A stretch of 64,000 bases of DNA, taken from NCBI RefSeq assembly GCF_050107715.1, contig NZ_JBNILN010000012.1, positions 29,639-93,638 on the forward strand. The letters are read 5' to 3'. The position numbers and the translations under genes were made by a program. Below are positions 24,889-33,525 of this stretch, one piece after another (the first letter of the stretch is position 1; every line of letters begins with the position of its first letter). The notes beneath the pieces are model-generated. The model was given only the letters and a program-made list of their open reading frames with translations. It searched no databases and was not told the origin of the DNA. This DNA is from Metabacillus_B sp050107715 (GTDB taxonomy: Bacteria > Bacillota > Bacilli > Bacillales > Bacillaceae).

Positions 24889-25446
24889 TCAAGCTTCCTT
24901 TAAATGATGCTCTTCCGCAAGGGAAGGAGTTCTCATTGTATAGAGTGTATATAAATCTTTCGAGATTTCATAAAGGCTGTAAATGTCTTGCCCGTTATTG
25001 ATTTGATCGAGCAGCGCTTTTCTCGTGTCGTTGGCGTTCATTACATATGGAAGTTTTTCTGCGGCTTTCATGGAACGGACGTTGATTTTACGAATGCGGA
25101 GAAAAATCCGTTCAATGCCAAGCTCGTAAAAAAGTTCGTTAAAGAAAGCATCTTTGGCGGCCTGATTGTAGCCTTTGCCGTGGAAAGGCCTGCCAAGCCA
25201 GGTTCCAAGGAACCCGGCGTTTTCCTGAAGGTCAAAGAGGCTGATGGTCCCGATTGGAGAGCCCCATTCGTCGAGAATGGTCCGTGAAATCAATTCACTG
25301 CGCTCTTCGGCTTCGATTGTTTGCTTCGTTAAAAACAGGTATTCTTCGATGGATTCAGCTTTATGACGAACATAAGGGAAGACTTCAGGGTGTACCATGA
25401 GTTCATACAGCGCATGACTATCGTGAATGTCACGTTTTTTAAGCAT
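24889..25446 (-). CDS. GNAT-family N-acetyltransferase (RimJ/RimL type)
   Basis: 185 residues from ATG 25446, with GAGGGAG before it; an in-frame ATG at 25467 lies upstream of that site. The acetyl-CoA-binding loop is TWLGRPFHGKGYNQAAKDAF near residues 86-105, followed by IERIFLRIRKINVRSMKAAEKL, the usual motif B of RimJ/RimL-like enzymes. They acetylate protein N-termini or small amines. The C-terminal 50 residues carry a helical extension. The target is unknown. The upstream region contains an unusual hairpin (25491-25536). Confidence 0.85.
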   Translation of the reverse strand: MLKKRDIHDSHALYELMVHPEVFPYVRHKAESIEEYLFLTKQTIEAEERSELISRTILDEWGSPIGTISLFDLQENAGFLGTWLGRPFHGKGYNQAAKDAFFNELFYELGIERIFLRIRKINVRSMKAAEKLPYVMNANDTRKALLDQINNGQDIYSLYEISKDLYTLYTMRTPSLAEEHHLKEA

Positions 25447-25490
25447 CTTTCTCGCTCCCTCCAACATGAGGGCAGACGCGTAGCCTTAGC

Positions 25491-25536
25491 CCCACCCTCG
25501 AAATTTTTTAAATTAGCCAAAAAATTTCGGGGTGGG
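25491..25536. repeat. Long perfect inverted repeat next to the tRNA-like element
   Basis: The arm CCCACCCTCGAAATTTTTT (25491-25509) pairs with AAAAAATTTCGGGGTGGG (25519-25536) over 18 base pairs with a single bulged base, around a 9-base loop. No T-run follows the stem on either strand, as the T-run is inside the arm. It could be a processing or termination structure of the adjacent RNA-like sequence. Confidence 0.7.
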
Positions 25537-25603
25537 AATCGAACCCACTAGGACCGGTTAAACCGGTGGCGCACCATTTGCCTTCCCATTGATCCCAGGT
25601 CAT
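25530..25603 (-). ncRNA. Possible tRNA-like relic or small RNA
   Basis: On the minus strand a canonical T-arm GTGGGTTCGATTCCCAC is followed by CCCGAAA. Upstream are a D-arm-like segment (GGCAAATGGTGCGC) and a strong hairpin ACCGGTTTAACCGGT in the anticodon position. No matching 5' acceptor strand is found, so it is not a functional standard tRNA. It may be a decayed tRNA, an old integration target or an unrelated structured RNA. Confidence 0.35.
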
Positions 25604-25697
25604 GAAATTGTCATGTATAGCAAGGCTTTGTCAGCAAGCCATGCACTGATATCATACTCGAATTTCTTTAAAAAAGATACAACTTTTTTGCGGATTT

Positions 25698-26870
25698 TTA
25701 TTGGTTTTTTTGGCCAATTTTTATCCCTTTTTTCGAGGCCCATACAGGGTCTTGGAAAACGAGATTTCCGTTTATCATTGTGCATTTTGGTTTGGCCAGA
25801 TAGTGAAAAGGATGGTGGCTCCATAGAACGAGATCCGCGTCTTTTCCAGGCTCCAGGCTTCCGACCCTGTCATCGACTTGCAGATTGCGGGCTGCTGTAA
25901 TGGTAATGCCTTCGATTGCTTTTTGTTCGTCAAAGCCTTCACGGACCGCAAGTGATGCTACAACGTTTAAGTATTGGATCGGGGTATACGGGTGATCGGT
26001 CGTTATGGATACCTCCACGCCTTTGTCGGCGAGGGCCTGGTACGTTTGCCAGCTTTTATTTTTTAATTCGACTTTGGACCGTCTTGTAAATGTCGGACCA
26101 ACGCTGACCTTTGCGTGTTTTCCGGAAAACTCATCGGCAATGAGATGGCCTTCTGTACAATGTTCAATGCGGAAGTCGAGGCTGAATTCTTCCGCAAAGC
26201 GGATCGCAGAGAGGATGTCATCTGCTCGATGGGCATGTATGCGGACCGGAATTTCCCTTCGCAGTGCACGGCGAAGGGGCAGCGAACGGAAGTCTTCCTT
26301 CTCATCGCAAAACTTTGCATGATAAAAGGCTTCGCGCAGCATGCCCATGATTCCCATCCTGGTTATGGAGTCTTTGTTACCCTGGCTGTGAATGCGTTTC
26401 GGATTCTCGCCAAGGGCGATTTTAAGACCGGCCGTTTCCTTGATAAGCATATCGCTGATGTTCACTCCAGAGGTTTTAATGACAGATGTCGTTCCGCCGA
26501 TTACATTGGCGCTCCCCGGCATAATATGAACGGTAGTAATGCCGTAGGTAATCGCATCCCGGAATCCGGAGTCAAGGGGATGCACACCGTCAAGCGCCCT
26601 GATATGCGGTGTCAGGGGTTCAACCGTTTCGTTCGCATCGTTACCGGCCCACCCTGTTCCCTCATCATACAGTCCTAAGTGGGTGTGAACGTCAATTAAA
26701 CCGGGGAACAAATATTGGTCCTGGCAGTCAATGATGGTGCAATTTTCGAGTGCAGAAAGGTTTTTTCCTATTTTAGCGATTTTTCCATTTTTGACCAGAA
26801 GGTCGGAAGCGTACAGAATATCCGTGGTAACAGGGAAAATAGTAGCGTTCTTAAATAATGTGCAGGTCAT
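25698..26870 (-). CDS. Imidazolonepropionase-like amidohydrolase
   Basis: A 390-residue metal-dependent amidohydrolase. The metal-binding motif PGLIDVHTHLG (about 55-65) and later His residues in RIHAHRADD (about 210-218) and FRIEHCTEG are present, with the catalytic Asp in ITTDHPYTP (about 293-301). The C-terminal composite-sheet domain carries NLQVDDRVGSLEPGKDADLV. Members act on cyclic amides or nucleobases. It is not accompanied by histidine-degradation genes. There is a strong acetyltransferase gene downstream and yfhF upstream; the substrate cannot be assigned. Confidence 0.87.
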   Translation of the reverse strand: MTCTLFKNATIFPVTTDILYASDLLVKNGKIAKIGKNLSALENCTIIDCQDQYLFPGLIDVHTHLGLYDEGTGWAGNDANETVEPLTPHIRALDGVHPLDSGFRDAITYGITTVHIMPGSANVIGGTTSVIKTSGVNISDMLIKETAGLKIALGENPKRIHSQGNKDSITRMGIMGMLREAFYHAKFCDEKEDFRSLPLRRALRREIPVRIHAHRADDILSAIRFAEEFSLDFRIEHCTEGHLIADEFSGKHAKVSVGPTFTRRSKVELKNKSWQTYQALADKGVEVSITTDHPYTPIQYLNVVASLAVREGFDEQKAIEGITITAARNLQVDDRVGSLEPGKDADLVLWSHHPFHYLAKPKCTMINGNLVFQDPVWASKKGIKIGQKNQ

Positions 26871-26937
26871 CTTCTAGCTCCTAGTGAATATAAATTTTAT
26901 CCATGAATGACCCCCGCTGAGGAAGCTTCACTTTCTT

Positions 26938-27831
26938 TTATTTTATTATGTCTGAGAGCGCGCGTTCAAGTTCAGGGAAAATAAAAGAATAGCCGCTTTG
27001 AATCGCTTTTTTCGGCAATACCCGCTGCCCCTCCAGAAGAAGGATGCTCATTTCGCCCAGCGCAAGCTTAATGGCGCTGCTTGGAGCAGGAAGCCAGTGA
27101 GGCCGGTTTAATGCTTCTCCCAGCTTTTGTCCGAAGGTTTCCATTTGTGCCGGATTTGGAGCGGTCATATTGACGGGTCCGCTGATCTCCTTGTGTTGGA
27201 TAATATGGCCGATCATTCCTGCGATATCGGTTACATGAATCCAGGACATCCATTGCTTCCCGGACCCAAGCGGACCCCCGCCGTAGAACTTGTACGGCAG
27301 GATCATTTTCTGAAGCACGCCGCCTTCACCGAGCACGATTCCGAAGCGGGCATAAACGGTTCTTATTCCGAGGTCTCTGATCATGGATGCTTCCTGTTCC
27401 CATCTTTGAACCGTGCTTGAAAGAAAATCCTCATCGGTTGTTTTGGATTCTTCAGTAAAAGTCTCCTGCTCAGATGTACCGTAGATTCCTATTGCACTCG
27501 CGTTAATAAAAACCTCCGGCTTCTTGCTTAGCTGATTTAGTAATTTATACGTTTCCCGTGTTGATTGCACACGGCTTTCAACTATTTCCTGTTTGTTTTC
27601 TTCAGTCCATTTTGTGCTGATTGATTTTCCGGCAAGGTTAATCATGACATCCGTGCCTTCTAAATGCGGAGCGGGATTTGCGCCGTCCTTCATCCACTGA
27701 ACATATTCGATGTTCCCATAGCCTTCCTTTTCGCTCCTGGACAGTATGATCACCTGATGTCCTTCGCGTGCAAAGTACTGGGCGATATGCCTGCCTACAA
27801 AACCGGATCCTCCTGCGATTGCAATTTTCAT
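26938..27831 (-). CDS. yfhF: YfhF, NAD-dependent epimerase (TIGR01777 family)
   Basis: About 297 residues from ATG 27831; GAGGTG lies 6 bases upstream, while an in-frame GTG at 27840 falls inside that site. The Rossmann motif GGSGFVGRHIAQYF is at the N-terminus, then INLAGKSIS and YGTSEQETFTEES of the extended SDR family, and a C-terminal DUF1731 domain (LPYKFYGGGPLGSGKQWMSW). It is often an NAD(P)-dependent epimerase or dehydratase of unknown substrate. In B. subtilis yfhF lies beside recX, as it does here (divergent). Confidence 0.88.
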   Translation of the reverse strand: MKIAIAGGSGFVGRHIAQYFAREGHQVIILSRSEKEGYGNIEYVQWMKDGANPAPHLEGTDVMINLAGKSISTKWTEENKQEIVESRVQSTRETYKLLNQLSKKPEVFINASAIGIYGTSEQETFTEESKTTDEDFLSSTVQRWEQEASMIRDLGIRTVYARFGIVLGEGGVLQKMILPYKFYGGGPLGSGKQWMSWIHVTDIAGMIGHIIQHKEISGPVNMTAPNPAQMETFGQKLGEALNRPHWLPAPSSAIKLALGEMSILLLEGQRVLPKKAIQSGYSFIFPELERALSDIIK

Positions 27832-27930
27832 AATAATCACCTCGCGTTAGTATTTTAAGCTGCACTTTATAAGCTCTACCCTGCCTCTATTATGATAAAC
27901 GTATGATAAAATAAGGGAGAGGTGTTGAGG

Positions 27931-28749
27931 ATGGCTTTTATTACAAAAATAACGTCCCAGCAAAAAAATGCTGAACGGTACAACGTTTATTTAGATGCTG
28001 GAAAAGGCGAAGAGTTCGGTTTTGGCGTGGACGAGCACACGCTCATTAAATATGGGCTTGCAAAAGGAAAAGAACTCTCCGATTTGGACGTGGCTGAAAT
28101 CTGCTCAGGCGATCAAGTCCGTAAAGCATACAACTCTGCCTTGAATTTCCTTAGCTATAGAATGCGCTCCGGCGCTGAAATCAGGGAGCACCTTGAGAAA
28201 AAGGAATTTGCGGCTGAGGTCATTCAGGAAGTGCTGCATCAGCTTGAACACTCGGACCTTGTGAATGATCATCAGTTTGCAGACGCGTATACAAGGACGC
28301 AGTGGCAGACCTCCGGAAAAGGTCCCGATGTCATCAGGCAGGAGCTGATCAAAAAAGGAATTGCTCCGCTTGATATCGAACAGGCTCTCTCTTTGTATGC
28401 CCATGAAGAGCAGCGTGACGCCGCTATGGTCCACGCTGAAAAGTTCTTGAAAAAGAACCACGGGGTTTCAAGCTTTCAGGTCCGGAAAAAACTTGAACAG
28501 CTTCTTGTCAGGAAAGGGTTTAGCTTTAATCTGACTTCTGAAATACTGCAGTCTCTTGAGTACGGCAATGATCAGGAGCAGGAAAAAGAAGCCCTTGTAC
28601 GGCAGGCGAATAAAGTCATTTCAAAATACAATAAAGGGAACGACTTTGAATACAGGCAAAAAATGAAGCAGTATTTATACCGAAAGGGTTTTAGCATTGC
28701 ACTGATTGAAGAGTATTTGAACAGCCCGGAGGACTTTATACATGAGTAA
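27931..28749 (+). CDS. recX: RecX, regulator of RecA
   Basis: 272 residues from ATG 27931, with AAGGGAGAGGTG upstream; a GTG nine bases earlier lies inside the RBS. The sequence has three-helix RecX repeats: CSGDQVRKAYNSALNFLSYR, SGAEIREHLEKKEF, LVNDHQFADAYTR and later repeats. The N-terminal 50 residues are an extra domain typical of Bacillus RecX (YfhG). RecX binds RecA filaments and modulates recombination and SOS. The protein is cytoplasmic. Confidence 0.92.
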   Translation: MAFITKITSQQKNAERYNVYLDAGKGEEFGFGVDEHTLIKYGLAKGKELSDLDVAEICSGDQVRKAYNSALNFLSYRMRSGAEIREHLEKKEFAAEVIQEVLHQLEHSDLVNDHQFADAYTRTQWQTSGKGPDVIRQELIKKGIAPLDIEQALSLYAHEEQRDAAMVHAEKFLKKNHGVSSFQVRKKLEQLLVRKGFSFNLTSEILQSLEYGNDQEQEKEALVRQANKVISKYNKGNDFEYRQKMKQYLYRKGFSIALIEEYLNSPEDFIHE

Positions 28750-28805
28750 GTATTCGCTTTATTTACGCTGATTCCTGTTTATGAAACACATTAGGAGGAG
28801 CAAGG

Positions 28806-29123
28806 ATGGAAACCAAAAGATACAGTGACATGACAGAGTACGAATTAAAAACAGAAATTGCCTCTTTAAAAGAAAAAGCAAGGAAAGCGGAGCAAATGGG
28901 GATGGTGAACGAATTTGCCGTGCTGGACCGGAAAATTTCCATGGCCCGTTCCTATATGCTTAACCCTGCTGACTATAAAGCGGGAGATGAACTTGAAATA
29001 GAAGGGGCACCGGGAGAAATATTTAAGATTGTTTATATGAATGGGATTTTTGCGTGGGGCCACCGTCTCGCAGCGCCGGATCATGAAGAAGCCCTGCCCA
29101 TTTCTGTCCTTATCCGTCAGTAA
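28806..29123 (+). CDS. yfhH: YfhH (DUF1811) protein
   Basis: A 105-residue protein beginning METKRYSDMTEYELKTEIAS, with a helical N-terminal half and an SH3-like C-terminal half ending in FAWGHRL. It starts at ATG 28806 after AGGAGGAGC. YfhH is a conserved Bacillus protein of unknown function, in the B. subtilis order recX-yfhH. Cotranscription with recX is likely, as the gap is 56 bases. Confidence 0.88.
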   Translation: METKRYSDMTEYELKTEIASLKEKARKAEQMGMVNEFAVLDRKISMARSYMLNPADYKAGDELEIEGAPGEIFKIVYMNGIFAWGHRLAAPDHEEALPISVLIRQ

Positions 29124-29125
29124 TA

Positions 29126-29160
29126 GCCGGCCGCAAATCAGGCGGCCGGCCACGGTTTTA
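29126..29160 (+). terminator. GC-rich hairpin after yfhH
   Basis: GCCGGCCGC/GCGGCCGGC forms a 9-bp stem with a 7-base loop, followed by a short TTTTA. It overlaps the end of the convergent minus-strand gene. Confidence 0.6.
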
Positions 29161-29322
29161 AGACTGTTTGCGGGTCTGGTTTTTTAAAATAACCAAATCC
29201 TGCGTCATTTGGGTTTCTCCGTTTACCTGTGAATGGGCATGCTTCGGGTTCGCCCATGGCTGCGGATACGCTTTTGTTTTAGATGAATAAAAATGGTCAT
29301 AGGATGGTTTGTGATTGCCCAA
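29158..29322 (-). CDS. YpzG-like small protein
   Basis: A 54-residue protein from TTG 29322 with GGAGG 9 bases upstream. It contains PWANPKHAHSQVNGETQ, the signature of the YpzG family, a small hydrophilic Bacillus protein of unknown function often grouped with spore-related small genes. It lies 24 bases downstream of sspK on the same strand and may be cotranscribed. Confidence 0.82.
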   Translation of the reverse strand: MGNHKPSYDHFYSSKTKAYPQPWANPKHAHSQVNGETQMTQDLVILKNQTRKQS

Positions 29323-29346
29323 TCGAATCAGCCTCCGCGTCTTAGA

Positions 29347-29502
29347 CTAGTTGGAATCTTCTCGTTGGCCGGAGGCCCTCATGCGCTCCTGGGGATGGTC
29401 GTTAATCGAGCCGTCCGCGCGTTTAGAGGCATATGCGCCTTTAGCACGCGCTTCTCCTTCAGAACGTGCTGCAATAGGGAAATCCTTTGCTTTGTTCCTC
29501 AA
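29347..29502 (-). CDS. sspK: Small acid-soluble spore protein K
   Basis: A 51-residue protein, starting MRNKAKDFPIAARSEGEARA, with ASKRADGSINDHPQERMRAS matching SspK. It starts at TTG 29502, preceded by GGAGGCGG. SspK is a minor SASP made in the forespore under sigma-G. Its place between yfhH and yfhJ is as in B. subtilis. Confidence 0.92.
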   Translation of the reverse strand: MRNKAKDFPIAARSEGEARAKGAYASKRADGSINDHPQERMRASGQREDSN

Positions 29503-29626
29503 TCGAACCGCCTCCAATGATTGCTTCTTTTGCTTCAGAAGCATACCATTATTATGAACCAGCTGATTTGTTTTATGATTAGTACATACAGGCAGGATTG
29601 CCTGCAAAAAAGGAGGTGCTCTTTGC

Positions 29627-29896
29627 ATGGGACCTTACCATGAGCGTCTGACGGACTTGCTGCTTTTAAAAAATGAATCCCTTGCGTATGCACAGGCCAG
29701 AGCATGGGTAGAACTGCTTTGGGAGGATTTTGAAGCCACCTATGCCAAAGCCGGTGAAAAGTACAGGGGAAAAGAAATGACTGAGGCAATTGTCCAAAAA
29801 TGGATTGAACAATACGGCCCTCGCCTGCATGAATTTGTGGCAACAAATCCGAAATACAGACATTTGCTTAACCAGGATGATTACTTGAAACATTAA
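29627..29896 (+). CDS. yfhJ: YfhJ (WVELL family) protein
   Basis: An 89-residue protein starting at ATG 29627 after AAAAAAGGAGGTGCTCTTTGC. The sequence RAWVELLWEDFEATYAKAG contains the WVELL motif that names the family. The function is unknown. The order sspK-yfhJ is conserved with B. subtilis. Confidence 0.9.
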   Translation: MGPYHERLTDLLLLKNESLAYAQARAWVELLWEDFEATYAKAGEKYRGKEMTEAIVQKWIEQYGPRLHEFVATNPKYRHLLNQDDYLKH

Positions 29897-29898
29897 GA

Positions 29899-29930
29899 AA
29901 GGCAGAGCCCGGAAACGGGTCTGCCTTTTA
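29899..29930. terminator. Bidirectional terminator between yfhJ and yfhP
   Basis: AAAGGCAGAGCCCG/CGGGTCTGCCTTT forms a stem with one G-T or mismatch near the loop. It lies between convergent genes and ends in T-rich sequence on the plus strand. Confidence 0.85.
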
Positions 29931-30908
29931 ATCAGGGACAATATGGAGCTTTTTCCTCAATTTTTCTTCGCTGAAAATCCATCCAGTGTACGAGCTGACA
30001 ATTTCCAGGCTGCTGTCAAGCTGTACGATGGCAACGAACGGATAGTAGCCTTTGCTTCGGTAGCGCAAATCGATAAACCGTACTTCGTAATGATCGGAGT
30101 ATTCTTCCACTTCCCACCGGTAAACAGGAGAGAAGGAGAGAAAGGCTGAAATGTTGTGGTCTTCTTCAGCTGCCCTGATCATATCGGTCTGCGGAACTGG
30201 AACGCGGTCAAACTCATCCAGGACGGTAAGCTTTCCTTTTGCATGACGCGCCACATAAAAATGGGTCCTGGTTGTAATGGCTAAATGCCAGTCCCGGAAT
30301 CTCAATGTAGGAGAAATCGTGATGTCCGTTATTTCATTGAATCGTTCGCGTATTTCGTGAACGATTTTCTTATTCATAACATACCGCAGAACATAATATC
30401 CTGCCAGCACAGCAAACATTACAGCAAACGTATACCCCTGCGGCGCACCGAGGATCCAGGCGGTGATGGCTATTCCGTGTATGGAAAAGATAATCGGGTC
30501 AAAGGTGTTAATCAGCCCGAGCGCAATCCATTTATGCGAAAACGGCCTTAATGCCTGTGTGCCATAAGCGTTGAAAATATCTACAAAAACGTGCAGGGCC
30601 ACAGCTATGAATGTCCAAAGAGCCAGATGAAGCAAATCAATCCCCGGATAAAGTAAATAGATCAGCGCTGTAATCAGAACCGACCAAATTAAGACAGCTG
30701 GCATGGAATGGGTGATTCCGCGGTGGTTCCTGATATAGACAGCATTATTGCGAAGTTTTAAAATAGTATCCAGGTCCGGTGCCTGCGAGCCGATAATAGC
30801 CGCTGCCATGACGGCGTGGGAAGCCGCAGGGTCACTTCCTATTAAGGGATCAAGAGTTGCCGCCCCTCCAAGGGCAATCCCCATGACTACGTGGGTGGCA
30901 GTATCCAT
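29928..30908 (-). CDS. yfhP: YfhP, membrane-bound metal-dependent hydrolase
   Basis: 326 residues. The N-terminal half has four to five transmembrane helices and the YdjM-type His/Asp residues: MDTATHVVMG, SQAPDLDTI and HRGITHSMP (about 63-71), plus ALHVFVDIFNAYG. These residues form a predicted metal site. The C-terminal 140 residues are soluble and beta-rich. YfhP homologues are inner membrane hydrolases of unknown substrate. It lies convergent to yfhJ and divergent from mutY, as in B. subtilis. Confidence 0.88.
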   Translation of the reverse strand: MDTATHVVMGIALGGAATLDPLIGSDPAASHAVMAAAIIGSQAPDLDTILKLRNNAVYIRNHRGITHSMPAVLIWSVLITALIYLLYPGIDLLHLALWTFIAVALHVFVDIFNAYGTQALRPFSHKWIALGLINTFDPIIFSIHGIAITAWILGAPQGYTFAVMFAVLAGYYVLRYVMNKKIVHEIRERFNEITDITISPTLRFRDWHLAITTRTHFYVARHAKGKLTVLDEFDRVPVPQTDMIRAAEEDHNISAFLSFSPVYRWEVEEYSDHYEVRFIDLRYRSKGYYPFVAIVQLDSSLEIVSSYTGWIFSEEKLRKKLHIVPD

Positions 30909-31035
30909 ATCATCCCTCCCAGCTCATTTTTTTCGAATTATTGGGACGCTGGTCCCGGCAATGCTGAAGAGTTTTATTCATTCTACAGCTATGTTTCCCA
31001 TTTTAGAATAAATCTTAACATCTGGAGGCTCCACC

Positions 31036-32124
31036 ATGAAAACCATTTTATCTGACTTTCCTATAGATTCCTTTCAAAAAGATTTGATTGGCTGGTTCCA
31101 AAAAGAACAGAGGATTCTGCCGTGGCGTGAAAACTCGGATCCATACCGGGTCTGGGTGTCTGAAATCATGCTTCAGCAGACACGGGTTGATACGGTCATT
31201 CCTTATTTTCTTAATTTTATGGAAAAATTCCCTGATATCGAGTCTCTTGCGAAAGCGGATGAAGAGCAGGTCATGAAGGCATGGGAAGGGCTGGGCTATT
31301 ACTCGAGAGTCCGCAACCTGCAGTTTGCTGTCAGAGAAGTCAGCGAAGCATATGACGGCATCGTTCCTGCTGATCCCGGAAAATTTGGGGAACTAAAAGG
31401 GGTCGGCCCCTATACGAAAGGGGCTGTCATGAGCATTGCCTACAATATTCCAGAACCTGCAGTGGATGGGAATGTGATGAGGGTAATGTCCAGAATTCTT
31501 CTTATTGATGAAGATATCGCCAAGCCAAAAACGAGAAAGCTGTTTGATACGGCTATTAGAGAGGTCATTTCAAAGGACAATCCGTCCGATTTCAACCAGG
31601 CACTAATGGAACTAGGCGCCCTCATATGCACGCCGTCCTCGCCATCGTGTCTGCTGTGCCCCGTAAGAGAGCACTGTCAGGCATTTGCAGAAGGGAGGCA
31701 GCACGAGCTTCCTGTCAAAAGCAAAAAGAAAAAGCAGAAATCCATGCTCATGGCTGCTGCAGTTTTACGGGACAGCTCAGGCAGCTATTGGATCCGCAAA
31801 CGGCCTTCCGAGGGCCTTCTGGCCAATCTTTGGGAGTTTCCAAACTGTGAAACCGTATCTGATACGCTGACTCAAAAGGAAGAGCTCGAAACATATTTAA
31901 TCAGAGAACTTGAAGCCATACCTGAACTGAATCCTGTGGAAGGTGTCATACAGCACGTTTTCAGCCATCTGATATGGAATATCGCCCTGTTTGCAGGAAT
32001 CGTTGAAAACGTAAAAGAAGGAAGCGGGCTCGTAAAGGTTACAGAAGAAGAAATGAAACAGTACGCATTTCCAATACCCCACCAAAAAATTTTCAAGCTT
32101 TATTTAGAAAAGGAAAACAAATAA
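31036..32124 (+). CDS. mutY: Adenine DNA glycosylase MutY
   Basis: A 362-residue protein starting at ATG 31036 after TGGAGGC. It removes adenine mispaired with 8-oxoguanine. Catalytic Glu43 (SEIMLQQTR) and Asp144 (VDGNV) are present, as is the HhH motif KGVGPYTKGA (121-130). The [4Fe-4S] ligands are Cys198, Cys205, Cys208 and Cys214 (C-x6-C-x2-C-x5-C). The C-terminal NUDIX-like domain (about 235-360) recognises 8-oxoG. Order yfhP-mutY is as in B. subtilis. Confidence 0.95.
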   Translation: MKTILSDFPIDSFQKDLIGWFQKEQRILPWRENSDPYRVWVSEIMLQQTRVDTVIPYFLNFMEKFPDIESLAKADEEQVMKAWEGLGYYSRVRNLQFAVREVSEAYDGIVPADPGKFGELKGVGPYTKGAVMSIAYNIPEPAVDGNVMRVMSRILLIDEDIAKPKTRKLFDTAIREVISKDNPSDFNQALMELGALICTPSSPSCLLCPVREHCQAFAEGRQHELPVKSKKKKQKSMLMAAAVLRDSSGSYWIRKRPSEGLLANLWEFPNCETVSDTLTQKEELETYLIRELEAIPELNPVEGVIQHVFSHLIWNIALFAGIVENVKEGSGLVKVTEEEMKQYAFPIPHQKIFKLYLEKENK

Positions 32125-32157
32125 GGGTAGGGCTTGTCTGAAAAGTCCTTTTGCGAT

Positions 32158-32200
32158 GAAAAATCCCCGGGTCAGCTGCAAAGCATTCCGGGGGATTTTT
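32158..32200 (+). terminator. Terminator of mutY
   Basis: GAAAAATCCCCGGG/CCGGGGGATTTTT forms a stem with a 15-base loop and ends in a T run. Confidence 0.75.
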
Positions 32201-32242
32201 GTAAAAATGGCCCGTGATGGAAGCGGAAGGTGCCAATCCGGG

Positions 32243-32349
32243 ATAGAGCAGAGGAACGGGAAAGACCCCGCTTTGGAGAAGCGGCAGGCCAGCCCGCTCG
32301 ACTCTGAGCAGTCAGGAGAAGGAATCAGCGAGAACAGCCAAATTTAATA
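32243..32349. repeat. Possible relic of the dispersed inverted-repeat element
   Basis: Its right end reads AACAGCCAAATTTAATA, which corresponds to the reverse complement of the left end of the element at 4319 (CAGCCAAGTTTAACAGAGC). The interior contains GACCCCGC and CGACTCTGAGCAG, consistent with a degraded copy. The left end cannot be fixed. Confidence 0.35.
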
Positions 32350-32361
32350 AACTGGGAGCTC

Positions 32362-32586
32362 TCAATCATAACTGATTCGTGTACCGTGCGTATAATCGGC
32401 TTCGTTTCTTTTCATTCCGCCCCGTTCTTCGATCTCCTGCATGATTTCTCTGTGTATGGTCAGGCCTTCTGAATTCATGTAGGGAAGGATCTGCTGAAGC
32501 GAATGGTGAAAATAGGCGAGTTCTTCGTCTTTCCAGTCCCGCTTGCGGATCATGGAAAGCTCTGTCATATCGCGTCCTACATACAT
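32362..32586 (-). CDS. yfhS: YfhS-like small protein
   Basis: A 74-residue acidic protein starting MYVGRDMTELSMIRKRDWKD and ending DADYTHGTRISYD in style. It contains AYFHHSLQQILPYMN and EIMQEIEERGG. I recall the B. subtilis YfhS protein as very similar. It lies between mutY and fabL, as expected. RBS AAGGAGAC is upstream of ATG 32586. Its function is not established; a sporulation-linked role has been suggested for YfhS. Confidence 0.75.
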   Translation of the reverse strand: MYVGRDMTELSMIRKRDWKDEELAYFHHSLQQILPYMNSEGLTIHREIMQEIEERGGMKRNEADYTHGTRISYD

Positions 32587-32673
32587 TTGCTGTGTCTCCT
32601 TGCATATTATGGCGTAATAAACATATTGTTTGATACAATAAACATATCTATTCGAAAGAAAAGAGGATTATTA

Positions 32674-33423
32674 ATGGCACAAAATCGAGTCGCATTAGTA
32701 ACAGGAAGCAGCAGAGGAATAGGAAAGGCAATTGCATTAAACTTGGCAAAGCAGGGATACCATATTGTCATTAACTATGCAAGAAGCAAACAGGCTGCTC
32801 TTGAAACCGCTGAAGAAATTGAAAAACTGGGTGTGAAAACTCTGGTTGTGAAGGCAAATGTAGGAAAAGTAGATAAAATCAAAGACTTGTTTGAGCAGAT
32901 TGATTTAACGTTTGGACGCCTGGATGTATTTATCAATAACGCTGCTTCAGGTGTATTAAGGCCATTGATGGACTTAGAGGAAAATCACTGGGACTGGACG
33001 ATGGACATTAATAGCAAGGCGCTCCTGTTTTGCGCACAGGAAGCGGCAAAGCGGATGGATGAAACAGGAGGCAAAATCGTGAGCATCAGCTCGCTCGGTT
33101 CGATCCGGGTACTTGAAAACTATACGACAGTCGGAGTGTCGAAGGCGGCTCTAGAAGCCCTTACCCGTTATCTGGCGGTTGAACTGGCATCCCGAAACAT
33201 CGTCGTAAACGCTGTTTCAGGCGGAGCCGTGGATACGGAAGCGCTAAAGCATTTTCCGAATCGGGAAGAGCTGCTGCAGGATGCAATTTCTAAAACACCT
33301 GCGGGCCGTATGGTGGAAATCGAAGATATTGTGAATGCCGTTGATTTTCTTGTTTCCGATCAATCCTGGATGATCAGGGGACAGACGCTTATAGTGGACG
33401 GCGGCAGATCCCTGCTCGTCTGA
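32674..33423 (+). CDS. fabL: Enoyl-ACP reductase FabL (NADPH)
   Basis: 249 residues from ATG 32674 with AAGAGGA upstream. It reduces trans-2-enoyl-ACP in fatty acid synthesis. The Rossmann motif TGSSRGIGKAIA (10-21), INNAASG, and the catalytic Tyr-x6-Lys in NYTTVGVSKAALE are present, the spacing being that of enoyl reductases rather than the Y-x3-K of ordinary SDRs. Long matches such as VINYARSK, FINNAASGVLRPLMDLEE and IVDGGRSLLV identify B. subtilis FabL, the triclosan-tolerant isoenzyme. It lies before sspE as in B. subtilis. Confidence 0.94.
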   Translation: MAQNRVALVTGSSRGIGKAIALNLAKQGYHIVINYARSKQAALETAEEIEKLGVKTLVVKANVGKVDKIKDLFEQIDLTFGRLDVFINNAASGVLRPLMDLEENHWDWTMDINSKALLFCAQEAAKRMDETGGKIVSISSLGSIRVLENYTTVGVSKAALEALTRYLAVELASRNIVVNAVSGGAVDTEALKHFPNREELLQDAISKTPAGRMVEIEDIVNAVDFLVSDQSWMIRGQTLIVDGGRSLLV

Positions 33424-33452
33424 CTGAAAGAAAACACCTTCCAGAGCCAGGC

Positions 33453-33482
33453 GAAAAAAGTTTTATAATATATCGCATATAA
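33453..33482 (+). promoter_or_regulatory. Candidate sigma-G promoter of sspE
   Basis: GAAAA (near-match to GNATR) and CATATAA (near CATNNTA) are separated by 18 bp, 44 bases ahead of the sspE start. Forespore sigma-G control is established for sspE homologues. Confidence 0.45.
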
Positions 33483-33525
33483 CTTACCTCCGCGGGACAA
33501 CATAATTTTCGTGGAGGTGATTACA

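Noticed and set aside
29647..29941. Antisense frames over yfhJ
   Set aside because: yfhJ on the plus strand has the RBS and the WVELL family signature.
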